Shown one piece after another: positions 17,388 through 26,356 of a stretch of 64,000 bases of DNA; position 1 is the stretch's first letter; every line of letters begins with the position of its first letter. Source of the stretch: Peristeroidobacter soli (GTDB taxonomy: Bacteria; Pseudomonadota; Gammaproteobacteria; Steroidobacterales; Steroidobacteraceae); contig NZ_RYEV01000004.1 in NCBI RefSeq assembly GCF_004138485.1, positions 257,718 through 321,717 of the forward strand, given 5' to 3'. The translations under genes were made by a program, and so were the position numbers. Under the pieces are notes generated by a model. The model was given only the letters and a program-made list of their open reading frames with translations. It was not told where the DNA came from and did no database searches.

Positions 17388-18552
17388 GCTCGCGCTGCTC
17401 CGACCAGGGATGAATGATCACGCCTTGAACGACGCGATTCACCACGCCCGCCGCGTTCGGACGATCCGGCGTCAGCCCGAGCGCCAGGGATTGCAACAGG
17501 GCGTAGCTCTGGGCCATCAGGATGTGCACGAACGACAGCTCGAAATCGCCGCTGTCGCGCGGGGCGTCGTAAACCACGTTCTCTCCTTCGGGCATGCCGT
17601 CGTGCCGGGCGCTGAGCGCCAGAATAGCGCCGGCGCGGGCATCGCGTCGAAGTTCGGCGAGCAGGTCCAGATCATAAGCGCGCGTGTACGGGTCGTTCGA
17701 AACCATCACGACCACGAGGGTCCTGTCGTTGATCACCGTCTTCGGACCATGGCGGAACCCGAGCGTCGAATCGGCCAGCGCCACGACCTTGCCATCGGTC
17801 AGCTCCAGCAGCTTGAGCGCGGCCTCCGATGCCAGACCTCGCAGCTCGTTACTGCCCAGATAGACGACTCGCTGAAACTCGCGCGCCACCAGGCGCTGCG
17901 CGACCGGAGCAGCCTGTTGTAACACTTTGGCGGCGGCACTGGCGACGGACGCAACCGCCTCGGGCCTCACGACGCCGAACGCGAGCGCGGCCGTGAGCAG
18001 CATCGAGGTGAAGCTGGAGGTCATCGCGAAACTTCGATCGTTGGTCGCCTCCGGCAGCACGATCAGATGAGCGCTGCGCAGTTCACTGGTCCGTTTCGCC
18101 AGCGCTCCGTCGGCATTGCAAGTGATGATCAGATGATGCACGTCGGCCACGGCACGTTCGGCGAAGTCGACCGCGGCAACACTCTCCGGACTGTTGCCGG
18201 AACGGGCAAAAGAAACGAGTAGCGTCGGCACGTCGCCTGGAAGAAGGAAACGCGGACCACTGACGAGATCCGTCGTGGCGATCGACTCGACTCGTCGCTG
18301 CAGCCGGACTGTCAATACCGGCACGAGACAATCACCGATGAACGACGAGGTGCCCGCGCCACTCATCACGATTCGCAGCGAAGGCTTCGTCAGCAACGGC
18401 TGCAGGAATCGATCGAGCGGTGCGCGCTGCCCGGCGACGAGCCGCTCCACTTGCGACCACACCGACGGCTGCTGCGCGATCTCGCGAGCCGTCCATTCGG
18501 CGCCGCGGGCTTGCAGCTCTGCCTGCCCCACGCCGGGAAAATCAGTCGCCAT
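17371..18552 (-). CDS. agaS: SIS-domain galactosamine-6-phosphate deaminase/isomerase (AgaS-like)
   Basis: A 393-residue protein with two SIS domains. Diagnostic motifs: MSGAGTSSFIGDCL, SFARSGNSPESVAAVDFA and EATNDRSFAMTSSF, all typical of AgaS rather than GlmS. AgaS converts galactosamine-6-phosphate to tagatose-6-phosphate with ammonia release. The start at 18552 is chosen because the longer frame runs into the AgaZ-like gene; the resulting gap is 7 bp. It lies between the AgaZ-like gene and the sugar kinase, consistent with the order kinase, deacetylase, AgaS, kinase/aldolase in known Aga pathways. Family call firm; in vivo substrate inferred. Confidence 0.88.
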   Translation of the reverse strand: MATDFPGVGQAELQARGAEWTAREIAQQPSVWSQVERLVAGQRAPLDRFLQPLLTKPSLRIVMSGAGTSSFIGDCLVPVLTVRLQRRVESIATTDLVSGPRFLLPGDVPTLLVSFARSGNSPESVAAVDFAERAVADVHHLIITCNADGALAKRTSELRSAHLIVLPEATNDRSFAMTSSFTSMLLTAALAFGVVRPEAVASVASAAAKVLQQAAPVAQRLVAREFQRVVYLGSNELRGLASEAALKLLELTDGKVVALADSTLGFRHGPKTVINDRTLVVVMVSNDPYTRAYDLDLLAELRRDARAGAILALSARHDGMPEGENVVYDAPRDSGDFELSFVHILMAQSYALLQSLALGLTPDRPNAAGVVNRVVQGVIIHPWSEQREHVPRR

Positions 18553-18559
18553 TGACTTG

Positions 18560-19846
18560 TTACTCCTGAGAACCGGGCACACCGCAGGCGCGCATGTAAG
18601 GGCGCAGCGCCAGTGCGATGCCTTCGTTGAGCAGCGCGTCGACCTCGGCCTGCAAGCGGCCGGCACGCACTGCCTCGTATTGATGAGGCAGGAACTGACT
18701 GAGCAGCGTGAGCGGCAAAGCCACGCCTCTCAATCGCGCGAGCAACGATTCATACGCCTGCTTCACGCGGGGATTCGGCCAGTAGTAGCGGATGCGATCG
18801 CTCAGGCTGAATTGCAGATCGAGGGTTTCGCGCTCGGCGTCGTGATAGTAGCTGCGCCAATGCCGGGGATCGTTGCGCATGGCTTCGATCGCGGTCGCTC
18901 GCAGGTCTTCCTGAGCGGCGCCGCCCGGCAACTCATGCGCGATGGCCGCCAACCCCCACAGCGTTTCGCGCAGGGCATAGGTTGCGCCCGGCCCGACTTT
19001 CAAAATCGCGAAATGATCGCGCACCAGCGCTTCGAGATTCGGCGCGGTCTGATAGTCCGTCGAATGCGCCTCGAAAACGAACTGCCGATCATCCGCAATG
19101 AACGCACTCAAGGCCTGCGCTTTGCCGGGTCGATAGTCGATCACTTTATGATGATCGAACTCGACGCCCGGCTGGACCACCAGGGCGATGACGCGTGACC
19201 ACGCGGCGTCGAGCCCGAGGTCCGCAAACGCCACTTGATGCGCTTGAATGGTCGCGCGAGCTGCGGCTGGACTCGTCACCTCCAACTCGCCGAGCGATTC
19301 GGTGGCACCACCCGGCACGGGCACCTCGGTGCCGATCACATACACCGGCGGTTCACCACCCGCGTCGTGCCACGTGTTCTCGGCAATCGCACACAAGCGC
19401 GCCGCCCTTCGGGCAATCAGGGCTTCCGGCAGCGGCTCCGGATCGCCGCTGCACGCCATGGAGCAATCGAGATGAATCTTGCGAAAGCCGGCCGCGACGT
19501 ATTGCCGGATCATCTCGGCGGACTTCCCCAGCGCCACGTCCGCCGGTTCGTGTCGCCAGGCATTCGGCCCCAGATGATCGCCGCCGAGCCACAGCCTCTC
19601 TTCTCGAAACCCGACCTGCTGCGCGATGTCGAGCACGAACCGACGGAAGTCCACCGGCGTCATGCCGGTGTAACCGCCGAATTGATTCACCTGATTCGAC
19701 GTAGCCTCGATGAGCAGCGGTGCGCCACTGGCGTTCGCCTCACGCATGGCGCTCTCGATCACCCGCGGATGCGCCGAGCACAGGGAATAGACGCCCGCCT
19801 GCTCTCCTCGCTTGTGCCGAGCCACGATGTCGAGCAGGGTCTTCAT
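18560..19846 (-). CDS. agaZ: D-tagatose-bisphosphate aldolase non-catalytic subunit family (AgaZ/GatZ-like)
   Basis: A 428-residue GatZ/KbaZ/AgaZ family protein: LLDIVARHKRGEQAGVYSLC at the N-terminus, SNQVNQFGGYTGMTP, GGDHLGPNAW and IGTEVPVPGGA. In enteric bacteria these proteins accompany the class II aldolase GatY/KbaY, and some workers assign tagatose-6-phosphate kinase activity to them. No catalytic AgaY/GatY aldolase is present in this window. The ATG at 19846 overlaps the transporter gene end by 4 bp (ATGA-type coupling). The frame runs open far upstream, but that region is antisense-like and overlaps the transporter, so it is not part of the gene. Confidence 0.87.
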   Translation of the reverse strand: MKTLLDIVARHKRGEQAGVYSLCSAHPRVIESAMREANASGAPLLIEATSNQVNQFGGYTGMTPVDFRRFVLDIAQQVGFREERLWLGGDHLGPNAWRHEPADVALGKSAEMIRQYVAAGFRKIHLDCSMACSGDPEPLPEALIARRAARLCAIAENTWHDAGGEPPVYVIGTEVPVPGGATESLGELEVTSPAAARATIQAHQVAFADLGLDAAWSRVIALVVQPGVEFDHHKVIDYRPGKAQALSAFIADDRQFVFEAHSTDYQTAPNLEALVRDHFAILKVGPGATYALRETLWGLAAIAHELPGGAAQEDLRATAIEAMRNDPRHWRSYYHDAERETLDLQFSLSDRIRYYWPNPRVKQAYESLLARLRGVALPLTLLSQFLPHQYEAVRAGRLQAEVDALLNEGIALALRPYMRACGVPGSQE

Positions 19847-20721
19847 CGCTGCGCCGGCTCCTCCGGCTGCACGGCCAGCAACAGCGCGGCCGTGAGCGCG
19901 AGCACGATGCCTGCGATCTTGAACGGGCCAGGGATCGCCCCCGCCAGCATCAACGACAGCAGCGCGGTCAACAACGGCGCGCCGGCATTGACCAGCGGAG
20001 AAACGATGATGGCTTTGCCGTAACGGAATGCGAACACGAGCGTGAGCGCGCCCACCGCGTTCAAGACCTGAATCGCCGCGGCGAGGCCCGGGCCGTCGAG
20101 GGAATAGTTGATGGGCTGTGAGAAATCCGTCATGGCCAGCGCCACCGGACTCAACAGCAAACCGCTCAGCATCATGTAGAAGAAGATGCTCGCGGCATCC
20201 ATCGTCGCGTTCGCAAGCTTGATCACATACGCCTGTACGCCCCACGCAGCGAGCACGGCGAGCGCCATCGCAAACCAGCTGCCATAGCCCGTGGGCTCCC
20301 CGTCCGCCCGATAGTCGAACAACGGCAGCGACAGCAACGCGAGCACGATGCCCACCAGCCCGAGCAGTCCCGTTCTTTCGCGCAAGAGTGCAAACGACAG
20401 GGCAATGGTGAGTGCCGGCGACAGCGAGATGATCGGGAAGATCAGATACGGCGGACCGATGCGAACCGCATGAAACAACAGCAGCTGTCCGCCTGCGCCG
20501 AGCAGACCAATGGCCAGGCCCAGCGTCACCGAGCGTGGATCCCGGAGCAACGGTTGGCCACTGCGGCTCAACACCAGAATGGCAGGCGGAATCATCGTGA
20601 GCGACCACACCACGTAGTTCAGCGTCTCGGGCAGGCCGTTCTCGCTCGGCAGCCCCGCCAATGCGCCCCACACGCCCCAGAGGACGAGCGTGGTCAGGGC
20701 GTAGAGCAGCCACGGTTTCAT
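19843..20721 (-). CDS. EamA/DMT-superfamily transporter
   Basis: A 292-residue membrane protein with about ten hydrophobic helices arranged as two EamA repeats. The first repeat begins LLYALTTLVLWGVWGAL and ends with PIISLSPALTIALSFALLRERT; the second ends with GPFKIAGIVLALTAALLLAV. It is a drug/metabolite-type carrier in the inner membrane. Inside an amino-sugar operon with an outer-membrane receptor it may carry the free sugar across the inner membrane, replacing the AgaP permease or PTS seen elsewhere. It overlaps the glycosidase gene by 4 bp and the AgaZ-like gene by 4 bp. Confidence 0.86.
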   Translation of the reverse strand: MKPWLLYALTTLVLWGVWGALAGLPSENGLPETLNYVVWSLTMIPPAILVLSRSGQPLLRDPRSVTLGLAIGLLGAGGQLLLFHAVRIGPPYLIFPIISLSPALTIALSFALLRERTGLLGLVGIVLALLSLPLFDYRADGEPTGYGSWFAMALAVLAAWGVQAYVIKLANATMDAASIFFYMMLSGLLLSPVALAMTDFSQPINYSLDGPGLAAAIQVLNAVGALTLVFAFRYGKAIIVSPLVNAGAPLLTALLSLMLAGAIPGPFKIAGIVLALTAALLLAVQPEEPAQR

Positions 20722-22037
20722 CGCGTGGACTCTTGCCTGGCGGCGTCGCTCACGGAACGGCCGTTCGCACTGGTCGACAGCTGACGAATGCGGAACACGC
20801 GTGCCTCATGGCTCTGTACTTCCGCCGTAAACGGAATGTCGTACGTGCCAAGATCGCGGTGCTGCCACAGGTCGCGGATGCTGTAGGTATCCATGGGCAC
20901 CTGCAGATCCGCACGCGGACTGAAAGTCATCGTCGCCGTCGCTGCGCCTCGATTGAGCAACAGGACCGCGTGACTGCCGTCCGCCAGCTCTCTGGCGAAC
21001 ACTTCGAGATCACCGTCATCGCGCACCTTGCGAGCCACGTCGCCGGCGGGGTCCTGATTGAGCGCGATGATCTCCTTGTTGGTCAGCGTCTGGAGCGAAT
21101 AGGGATCGAGCTTGCGAACGTCGGCGCCCACCAGCATGGGCGAGGACACCATGGCCCACAGGCTGAAGTGCGTGCGGTACTCGATGTTGGAGGCACCGGT
21201 GCCGACCAGCTGCTTGCTCTTGCCGTCGAGCCCGACGATGAGCATGTCGTAGTCGTTCCAATGGCCCGGACCGGAATATTTCTCCAGGCCCACACCGCGA
21301 TCCAGCTGATCGAGCACGTCGAAATAATACTGCTCGCGATTGCCCGGATAGTTGAAGTCATCGGAGATGTCCTGACCGATGCGCCAGTGATTGATACCGA
21401 GCGCGCCCGCCCACTCCCAGATGTCGCCCCAGCCACAATGACACGCATGCAGCACGATGCCGCGCTGCTGTGACATCAGCGCATTCGACATGGTCCGGAA
21501 GATCTTCTGCAGCTCTTCCTTGGGCGCTTCGCGATGCGAGCAGCAGCTGTCGTACTTCAGATGATCGACGCCCCAGCTCGCGAACATCTTCGCGTCCTCG
21601 GCTTCGTGCCCTTCGCTGCCCGTGTATCCGGCGCAGGTCGTCTGCCCGGGCCCGGAGTAGATGCCGAGCTTCATGCCACGCTGATGGGCATAGTCGGCCA
21701 GATAGCTGATGCCGCGCGGGAACTTCTTCGGATCGTATTCGAGCGGATGATCCCGACGGGCGCCCTTGTAGCGCTGCCAGCCGTCATCGAGATTGACGAA
21801 CACGTAGCCCGCATCGCGCATCCCGTTGGCGATCATCGCGTCGATGGACTCGATGACGATCTGTTCGTCGATGTCATCGCCGAAGTTGTTCCAACTGCTC
21901 CAGCCCACCGGCGGCGTCAGCGCCAGCCCGTTGCTCCGGGGCGCCGGCTGCGCCGCCGACAGCGTCGAGGCGAATGCCAGCGCGACGATCGCGATCAGCC
22001 CCTGCAACCCGCGGCAATGTCGTTTTCGATCGGCCAC
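20718..22037 (-). CDS. GH27 alpha-galactosidase / alpha-N-acetylgalactosaminidase
   Basis: A 439-residue secreted glycosidase. Signal peptide GLIAIVALAFASTLSAAQ is followed by the GH27 opening TPPVGWSSWNNFGDDI. The nucleophile Asp is in HLKYDSCC and the acid/base Asp in WRIGQDISDDF. GH27 enzymes remove terminal alpha-galactose or alpha-GalNAc by a retaining mechanism. The operon (AgaS, AgaZ, hexosamine kinase) favours alpha-GalNAc, but the specificity loop was not compared. The GTG at 22037 has AAGGAAG at 6 bp and lies 13 bp after the TonB receptor stop; the longer frame overlaps that gene. Expected location is the periplasm or cell surface. Confidence 0.88.
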   Translation of the reverse strand: MADRKRHCRGLQGLIAIVALAFASTLSAAQPAPRSNGLALTPPVGWSSWNNFGDDIDEQIVIESIDAMIANGMRDAGYVFVNLDDGWQRYKGARRDHPLEYDPKKFPRGISYLADYAHQRGMKLGIYSGPGQTTCAGYTGSEGHEAEDAKMFASWGVDHLKYDSCCSHREAPKEELQKIFRTMSNALMSQQRGIVLHACHCGWGDIWEWAGALGINHWRIGQDISDDFNYPGNREQYYFDVLDQLDRGVGLEKYSGPGHWNDYDMLIVGLDGKSKQLVGTGASNIEYRTHFSLWAMVSSPMLVGADVRKLDPYSLQTLTNKEIIALNQDPAGDVARKVRDDGDLEVFARELADGSHAVLLLNRGAATATMTFSPRADLQVPMDTYSIRDLWQHRDLGTYDIPFTAEVQSHEARVFRIRQLSTSANGRSVSDAARQESTR

Positions 22038-22050
22038 AAAGCTTCCTTGG

Positions 22051-24840
22051 TTAGAATTTCGCGCTCGCGCCCAACAGATACGATCGTCCCCAGGTCTCGA
22101 AGCCGGCCAGCATGTCGCTGCGTCCGCCGAGATAGACGAGGTTGTACTCATCCAGCAGATTGCGCCCTTCCAGCGAGACGCTCAATGCGTCGGTGATCTT
22201 GTAGGCCACCGAAGCGGTCACCCAGGTGATGGGCTGCGCCTTGGTCGACATGTCGGCGACCGAATCGCTCACCGCGGTATATTCGCCGCTGTAATCGGCG
22301 GCGAGCTGTGCGTCCCAACGATCGTTTTCGTACAGCACTGCGACGGAGTAGGCGGACTTGGATACGTTTTCCAGCGGACCGACGTGCACGCCGCCGACGT
22401 AGGCTTTCGTGTCGGTGTATGTGTAGTTGGCGCGCACGCCGAAGCCGTTGTCGAAGAAGTGCTGCATCCCCAGCTCCACGCCGAGCACTTTGGCTTTGTC
22501 GCCATTGATCGGGCGGCTCACGTCGTACAGCACCGGCGCCTCGCCCGCCTCGCCGATGTTGCCGACCACGCCGATATCGACGTTCTCCTGCAGTTCGGTG
22601 GTGATGAAGTTCTTGATGTTCTTCCAGAACACCGCGCCGCTCAGGATGGATTTGCTGGCGAAGTACCACTCGGCCGACACGTCGAGCTGATCGGCTTCCA
22701 CCGGTTCCAGATTGGCATTGCCGTCGTACACCACGAAGTAATTGCGATCGAGCGTATTGTCGATGCGCGTCGGTGCGAGCTGGTTGAGCGACGGACGCGC
22801 CATTACCTGGGCAGCGGCGAGACGCAGCAGCACATCGTCGCGCAGCCAGTAACCGACGTTCAGTGCCGGCAGGAATTTGTCGTAGCTGCCCTTCTGTTTC
22901 AGCGGCTCGGCCTCGCTATACGTGACATCGGGGCTGGAGGTCGGAATCTCTGGAGTGGGATCGTCGACGAACACGATTCTGTTGACGGCGGTCCGGGCCG
23001 TCGTATCGGTCGAGACCCAGCGCACGCCGGCACTCGCGAACCAGGCATCGCCGCGGAAGTTCGCATTCAGATACAGCGCCGTGGTTTTCTCATCCACGTC
23101 GTAGGACTGCACCGGATTGAACGCCGGCGCCGTCAGCGACGAGTCGAACACCGCGCCGGTCGGATCGCCGTGCTCATCGAGGACGGGCTGGCCATCGAGT
23201 GCACGGATCGCATTCAGATACGAGCTTGCTGAGATCGATGCGAAGCGGCGCGGATAGCTGCCGCCGGCGTTGCGCATGAAATTCGGCAGCGACATTGGCC
23301 GAATCACCTGCTCGCCGAGGCTCGCGAAGGTGGTGCCGTACATGTTGCAGTACTGGCACGAGCCACCATTCGTATCGTTCTCGATGGTGTTGCGAACCTT
23401 GTTACGATCAGTGCTGGCAGCGCCGAACTGCAGCGTCTGAAGCGCGCCGAACTCCAGCTTCAGCTCACCGGCAATGGACAGGCCCGTGACTTCATCAGTC
23501 ACATCGGTACCGGACAAACCGATGTAATGCAGGCCGTAATCGGCATCGCCCAACGCCCCGCTCTGCAGCGCCGTCGCAAGGTCGCGCCCGTCCTCCAGCG
23601 TCACGCTGATATTCGGCAGACCGCCGCTGCGCATGTCCACGCGTCCGGTGTGATGGCCGCCGATGCCCGACACCATCCAGGTGTCCTTGCCGCCGGAGTC
23701 ACGCACGGCCTTGGAACGATAGGCATCGAAATTGAATTTGAGGCGGTCCGTGGTCTGCCAGCCGGCATTCCAGCCGAACTGCGTGGTGTCGACGACACGA
23801 TACTCGGTGATCGTGGAAATCTCGGGCACCAGCTGATCGATGCTCATGCCCGTGACCCAGTGATCCCGAATGCTCACATTGCTCCAGCGATGCAGGCCCG
23901 TGTCCTCATCGAGAATGGAATCCTCGACATAGTAGGACTGGTGATAGCCGACCGTCGGCGCATCCAGGCGCGTGAACATGCCGTCCACCGTCATCTGAAA
24001 ACTGTCGTTGACCTGCCATTGCCACACCGCCGTGACGCCGCTGCGCTTCTTTTGCTGGATGCGCGCGCCGAAGCTGGTACAGCACAGGCCGAGCAGATCG
24101 CTTTCCGAGTCGGAGATTTCCCCGTCGCCGTTGGCGTCGAACTCGCCCGGGGAGTCGGCCGTGATGAAGTATTCGTGCACGGCGTCGGAGCGCACTTCGG
24201 TGTCCTGATACACCGCCGTGAGCATCACGCCCATGCGATCTTCGGCAAACGTATCGCTGAACACGCCGCTGAATTTGTAACCGGACTTCTCGGACAGATC
24301 GTTGTAATCGCCTTCCACCGACAAGGAAGTGCGCAGGCCGGGCCGATCGAGCGGCCGCGCCGTGCTCAGATTGATCGCACCGCCGATGCTGCCTTCGAGA
24401 TTGACGGCATTGGCGGACTTGAACACGTCCGCGCCCGCGATGACTTCCGAGGGCAACACGTCGAAGGCGAACTCACGACCGTCGCCATCGGTCGCGAGGA
24501 TGCGATTGTTCAAGGTGACGATGCTGAACTCGGGGCCCAGACCTCGTATGTTGACGTACTGGCCTTCGCCACCGCGCGTTCGTTGCAGCGTGATGCCGGT
24601 GATGTGAGATAGCGAGTCGGCGACATTGTCGTCCGGAAAACGCCCCAGGTCTTCGGCGACGATCGAGTCCTGCACGATCGGCGCCTCGCGTTTCTTGTTG
24701 CGGGATTCGGCGAGCGCGGCGCGCGTTCCCGTCACCACGATTTCTTCGAGAGGATCCGAGGCGGTGTCTTGAGCCAGCGCCGCGGCGCCGAGCGTGACGC
24801 CGATCAGGGCGAGCGAGACCGCTTTATAAGTGTGAGACAT
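22051..24840 (-). CDS. TonB-dependent receptor of the amino-sugar operon
   Basis: A 929-residue receptor of the carbohydrate-type class: signal peptide (AVSLALIGVTLGAAALAQ), TonB box LEEIVVTGTR, plug segments ITGITLQRTRGGEGQYVNIRG (in parts) and SIGGAINLSTARP, and a barrel ending in YLLGASAKF with terminal Phe. It is the first gene of the operon that runs leftward to the amidohydrolase, and it should import galactosaminides across the outer membrane, like the Omp-Aga receptors of Shewanella. The DeoR-type regulator is divergent, and the shared region holds repeated GCTTTCG motifs, so repression by that regulator is likely. Confidence 0.94.
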   Translation of the reverse strand: MSHTYKAVSLALIGVTLGAAALAQDTASDPLEEIVVTGTRAALAESRNKKREAPIVQDSIVAEDLGRFPDDNVADSLSHITGITLQRTRGGEGQYVNIRGLGPEFSIVTLNNRILATDGDGREFAFDVLPSEVIAGADVFKSANAVNLEGSIGGAINLSTARPLDRPGLRTSLSVEGDYNDLSEKSGYKFSGVFSDTFAEDRMGVMLTAVYQDTEVRSDAVHEYFITADSPGEFDANGDGEISDSESDLLGLCCTSFGARIQQKKRSGVTAVWQWQVNDSFQMTVDGMFTRLDAPTVGYHQSYYVEDSILDEDTGLHRWSNVSIRDHWVTGMSIDQLVPEISTITEYRVVDTTQFGWNAGWQTTDRLKFNFDAYRSKAVRDSGGKDTWMVSGIGGHHTGRVDMRSGGLPNISVTLEDGRDLATALQSGALGDADYGLHYIGLSGTDVTDEVTGLSIAGELKLEFGALQTLQFGAASTDRNKVRNTIENDTNGGSCQYCNMYGTTFASLGEQVIRPMSLPNFMRNAGGSYPRRFASISASSYLNAIRALDGQPVLDEHGDPTGAVFDSSLTAPAFNPVQSYDVDEKTTALYLNANFRGDAWFASAGVRWVSTDTTARTAVNRIVFVDDPTPEIPTSSPDVTYSEAEPLKQKGSYDKFLPALNVGYWLRDDVLLRLAAAQVMARPSLNQLAPTRIDNTLDRNYFVVYDGNANLEPVEADQLDVSAEWYFASKSILSGAVFWKNIKNFITTELQENVDIGVVGNIGEAGEAPVLYDVSRPINGDKAKVLGVELGMQHFFDNGFGVRANYTYTDTKAYVGGVHVGPLENVSKSAYSVAVLYENDRWDAQLAADYSGEYTAVSDSVADMSTKAQPITWVTASVAYKITDALSVSLEGRNLLDEYNLVYLGGRSDMLAGFETWGRSYLLGASAKF

Positions 24841-24891
24841 GGAACCACCACATCCTTCTTTGGGCCAGCGCTCATCCTATGTGACGATATT

Positions 24892-24982
24892 CGAAAGCAC
24901 AAGAAACTTTCGTTTGCTTTCGTTTTAGGTTGGACCGTAAGAATTAATGGGTTATGCTTTCGGCCATCGGCAAAACGAAAGC
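24892..24982. promoter_or_regulatory. AgaR/DeoR-type operator cluster (five GCTTTCG-like motifs)
   Basis: Five copies of GCTTTCG or its complement CGAAAGC lie in 91 bp: 24892-24898 (reverse), 24906-24912 (ACTTTCG), 24916-24922, 24956-24962, and 24976-24982 (reverse). The two central copies form a 10-bp direct repeat CTTTCGTTT. The last two form an inverted repeat. E. coli AgaR and related DeoR proteins bind CTTTC-rich sites, so this is the likely operator for both the TonB-led operon and the divergent regulator. Confidence 0.65.
24930..24958 (+). promoter_or_regulatory. Probable sigma-70 promoter of the DeoR/AgaR-like gene
   Basis: TTGGAC (24930-24935), a 17-bp spacer, and TATGCT (24953-24958). 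The promoter is flanked on both sides by GCTTTCG motifs, which suggests autorepression. The predicted start lies about 40 bp before the ATG at 25005. Confidence 0.45.
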
Positions 24983-25004
24983 TCCATACCTGCCTATCGC
25001 AACC

Positions 25005-25811
25005 ATGACCAAGCCCAACAAGACTGCCCGCGCAGGCACCAGCGCCCTGTCGATGGAGGAGCGCCGGCGTCGCATTCGCTCGCTCATCGAGACGAACACG
25101 CAAGGGTCGGTGGCTCAGCTCGCGGACAGCTTCGGCGTCTCCGCCGTGACCATTCGCACGGACCTGACGGCGCTCGAACAGATGGGAGTCGTGGTTCGCA
25201 CCCACGGCGGCGCCCTGCCCCGGGGCGACAGCGATGAGCTGCCGATCAACGTCAAACAGACATTGCACCGGGCGGAGAAAGTGCGGATCGCAGCTGCCGC
25301 GGCCGAGCTGATTCAGGATGGCGAGACGGTGATCCTCGATTCCGGCACCACCACCGCCGAGATCGCAAAGCAGATTCGCACCTTGAAGCTCGCATCCATC
25401 AATGTGATCACGAACGCGTTGAACATCGCGGTGTTGCTCGCGAACTCCTCGCACGTGAACGTGATCATCCCGGGCGGCGTGCTGCGTCAGAAATCGTTTT
25501 CTTTGTCGGGCCCGCAGGCCGAGCAGGCGCTCAGCACGCTGCATGCCGATGTGCTGTTCCTCGGCGTGGACAGCCTCGATCCGCAGATCGGGCTGATGAC
25601 GCCGTACGTCCTCGAAGCTCAGCTGAACGCGCAGATGATCCGGATCTCACAGCGCGTCGTCGCGGTCACGGATTCATCCAAGTTGTTGCGACGGAATCTG
25701 TCGGTCATCGCACCGGTGGATCAAATGGACGTGTTGATCACCGATACCGGCGCGGATGCGGCCTGCATCGACGCGATCCGGGCGCAAGGAGTCGACGTGC
25801 GCCTGGTCTGA
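25005..25811 (+). CDS. DeoR-family repressor, AgaR/GlpR-like
   Basis: A 268-residue DeoR-type regulator. N-terminal winged helix: MEERRRRIRSLI, then GSVAQLADSFGVSAVTIRTDL and TALEQMGVVVRTHGGAL. The C-terminal sugar-phosphate sensor has VILDSGTTTAEIAKQI, IPGGVLRQKSFSLSGPQ and VLFLGVDSLD, which match AgaR-type members closely. The ATG at 25005 is preferred to one at 24954, which would lie inside the operator region. It is divergent from the TonB/GH27/Aga operon and should repress it until galactosamine-6-phosphate or tagatose-6-phosphate binds, as known for this family. Confidence 0.9.
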   Translation: MTKPNKTARAGTSALSMEERRRRIRSLIETNTQGSVAQLADSFGVSAVTIRTDLTALEQMGVVVRTHGGALPRGDSDELPINVKQTLHRAEKVRIAAAAAELIQDGETVILDSGTTTAEIAKQIRTLKLASINVITNALNIAVLLANSSHVNVIIPGGVLRQKSFSLSGPQAEQALSTLHADVLFLGVDSLDPQIGLMTPYVLEAQLNAQMIRISQRVVAVTDSSKLLRRNLSVIAPVDQMDVLITDTGADAACIDAIRAQGVDVRLV

Positions 25812-25814
25812 GGC

Positions 25815-26309
25815 TCAGAACAGCTGCACGAGGCCGTACACGACCAGCACCGGAATCGCGATCAACAGCAGCACCATCAAGCCCAGCAGCAGAAAGAACC
25901 CCGCGACGAACCAGCGACTGCCCCGCCGGCTGCCCACGGGATCCAGCTGATACCGGGCGAGCAGCGCGAGATTGCGGGTGTTGGATTTGTAGGCCGCGTC
26001 GAACAGATCGCCCGCGAATGGCACCGCGCCGAGGACGGTGTCGAACATCACGTTGCTCATCATTCGCAGCAGCACACTGCGTGGCGCGCCCATCGAGCGG
26101 GCTTCATTGATGATGTACGCCGAAATCAATGCGCCGAACGCGTCGCCGAGCCCCGGCACCAGTCCGATGATGGCATCGAGGCCGATACGAAATCCGCCAG
26201 GCAGCGCAATGGAGTTGTCCATCAGCCAGGCGAGCGCACGCAGCCGCTTGATGCGCTCGGCGCTGTCGACTTCTTTGGCTGTGATCAGGGTACCGGTGAC
26301 CGTCTTCAT
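25815..26309 (-). CDS. DUF4112 membrane protein
   Basis: A 164-residue small membrane protein of the DUF4112 family. Evidence: LAWLMDNSIALPGGFRIGLDAIIGLVPGLGD, in which IGLDAIIGLVPGLGD is characteristic, then VLGAVPFAGDLFDAAYKSN, and a C-terminal hydrophobic helix (FLLLGLMVLLLIAIPVLVVYG). The function is unknown for the whole family. It is convergent with the DeoR-like gene, with only 3 bp between their stops. The next gene, PilU, is 47 bp away on the same strand. Confidence 0.85.
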   Translation of the reverse strand: MKTVTGTLITAKEVDSAERIKRLRALAWLMDNSIALPGGFRIGLDAIIGLVPGLGDAFGALISAYIINEARSMGAPRSVLLRMMSNVMFDTVLGAVPFAGDLFDAAYKSNTRNLALLARYQLDPVGSRRGSRWFVAGFFLLLGLMVLLLIAIPVLVVYGLVQLF

Positions 26310-26356
26310 GTCTTAGTGGAACGCGCTTCGCATACGCGGGTTCCGCCATGAAGATT

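Noticed and set aside
19847-20713. Upstream part of the long AgaZ-like frame, suggesting a fusion protein
   Set aside because: It overlaps the EamA transporter in another frame and contains no domain; the real AgaZ begins at 19846.
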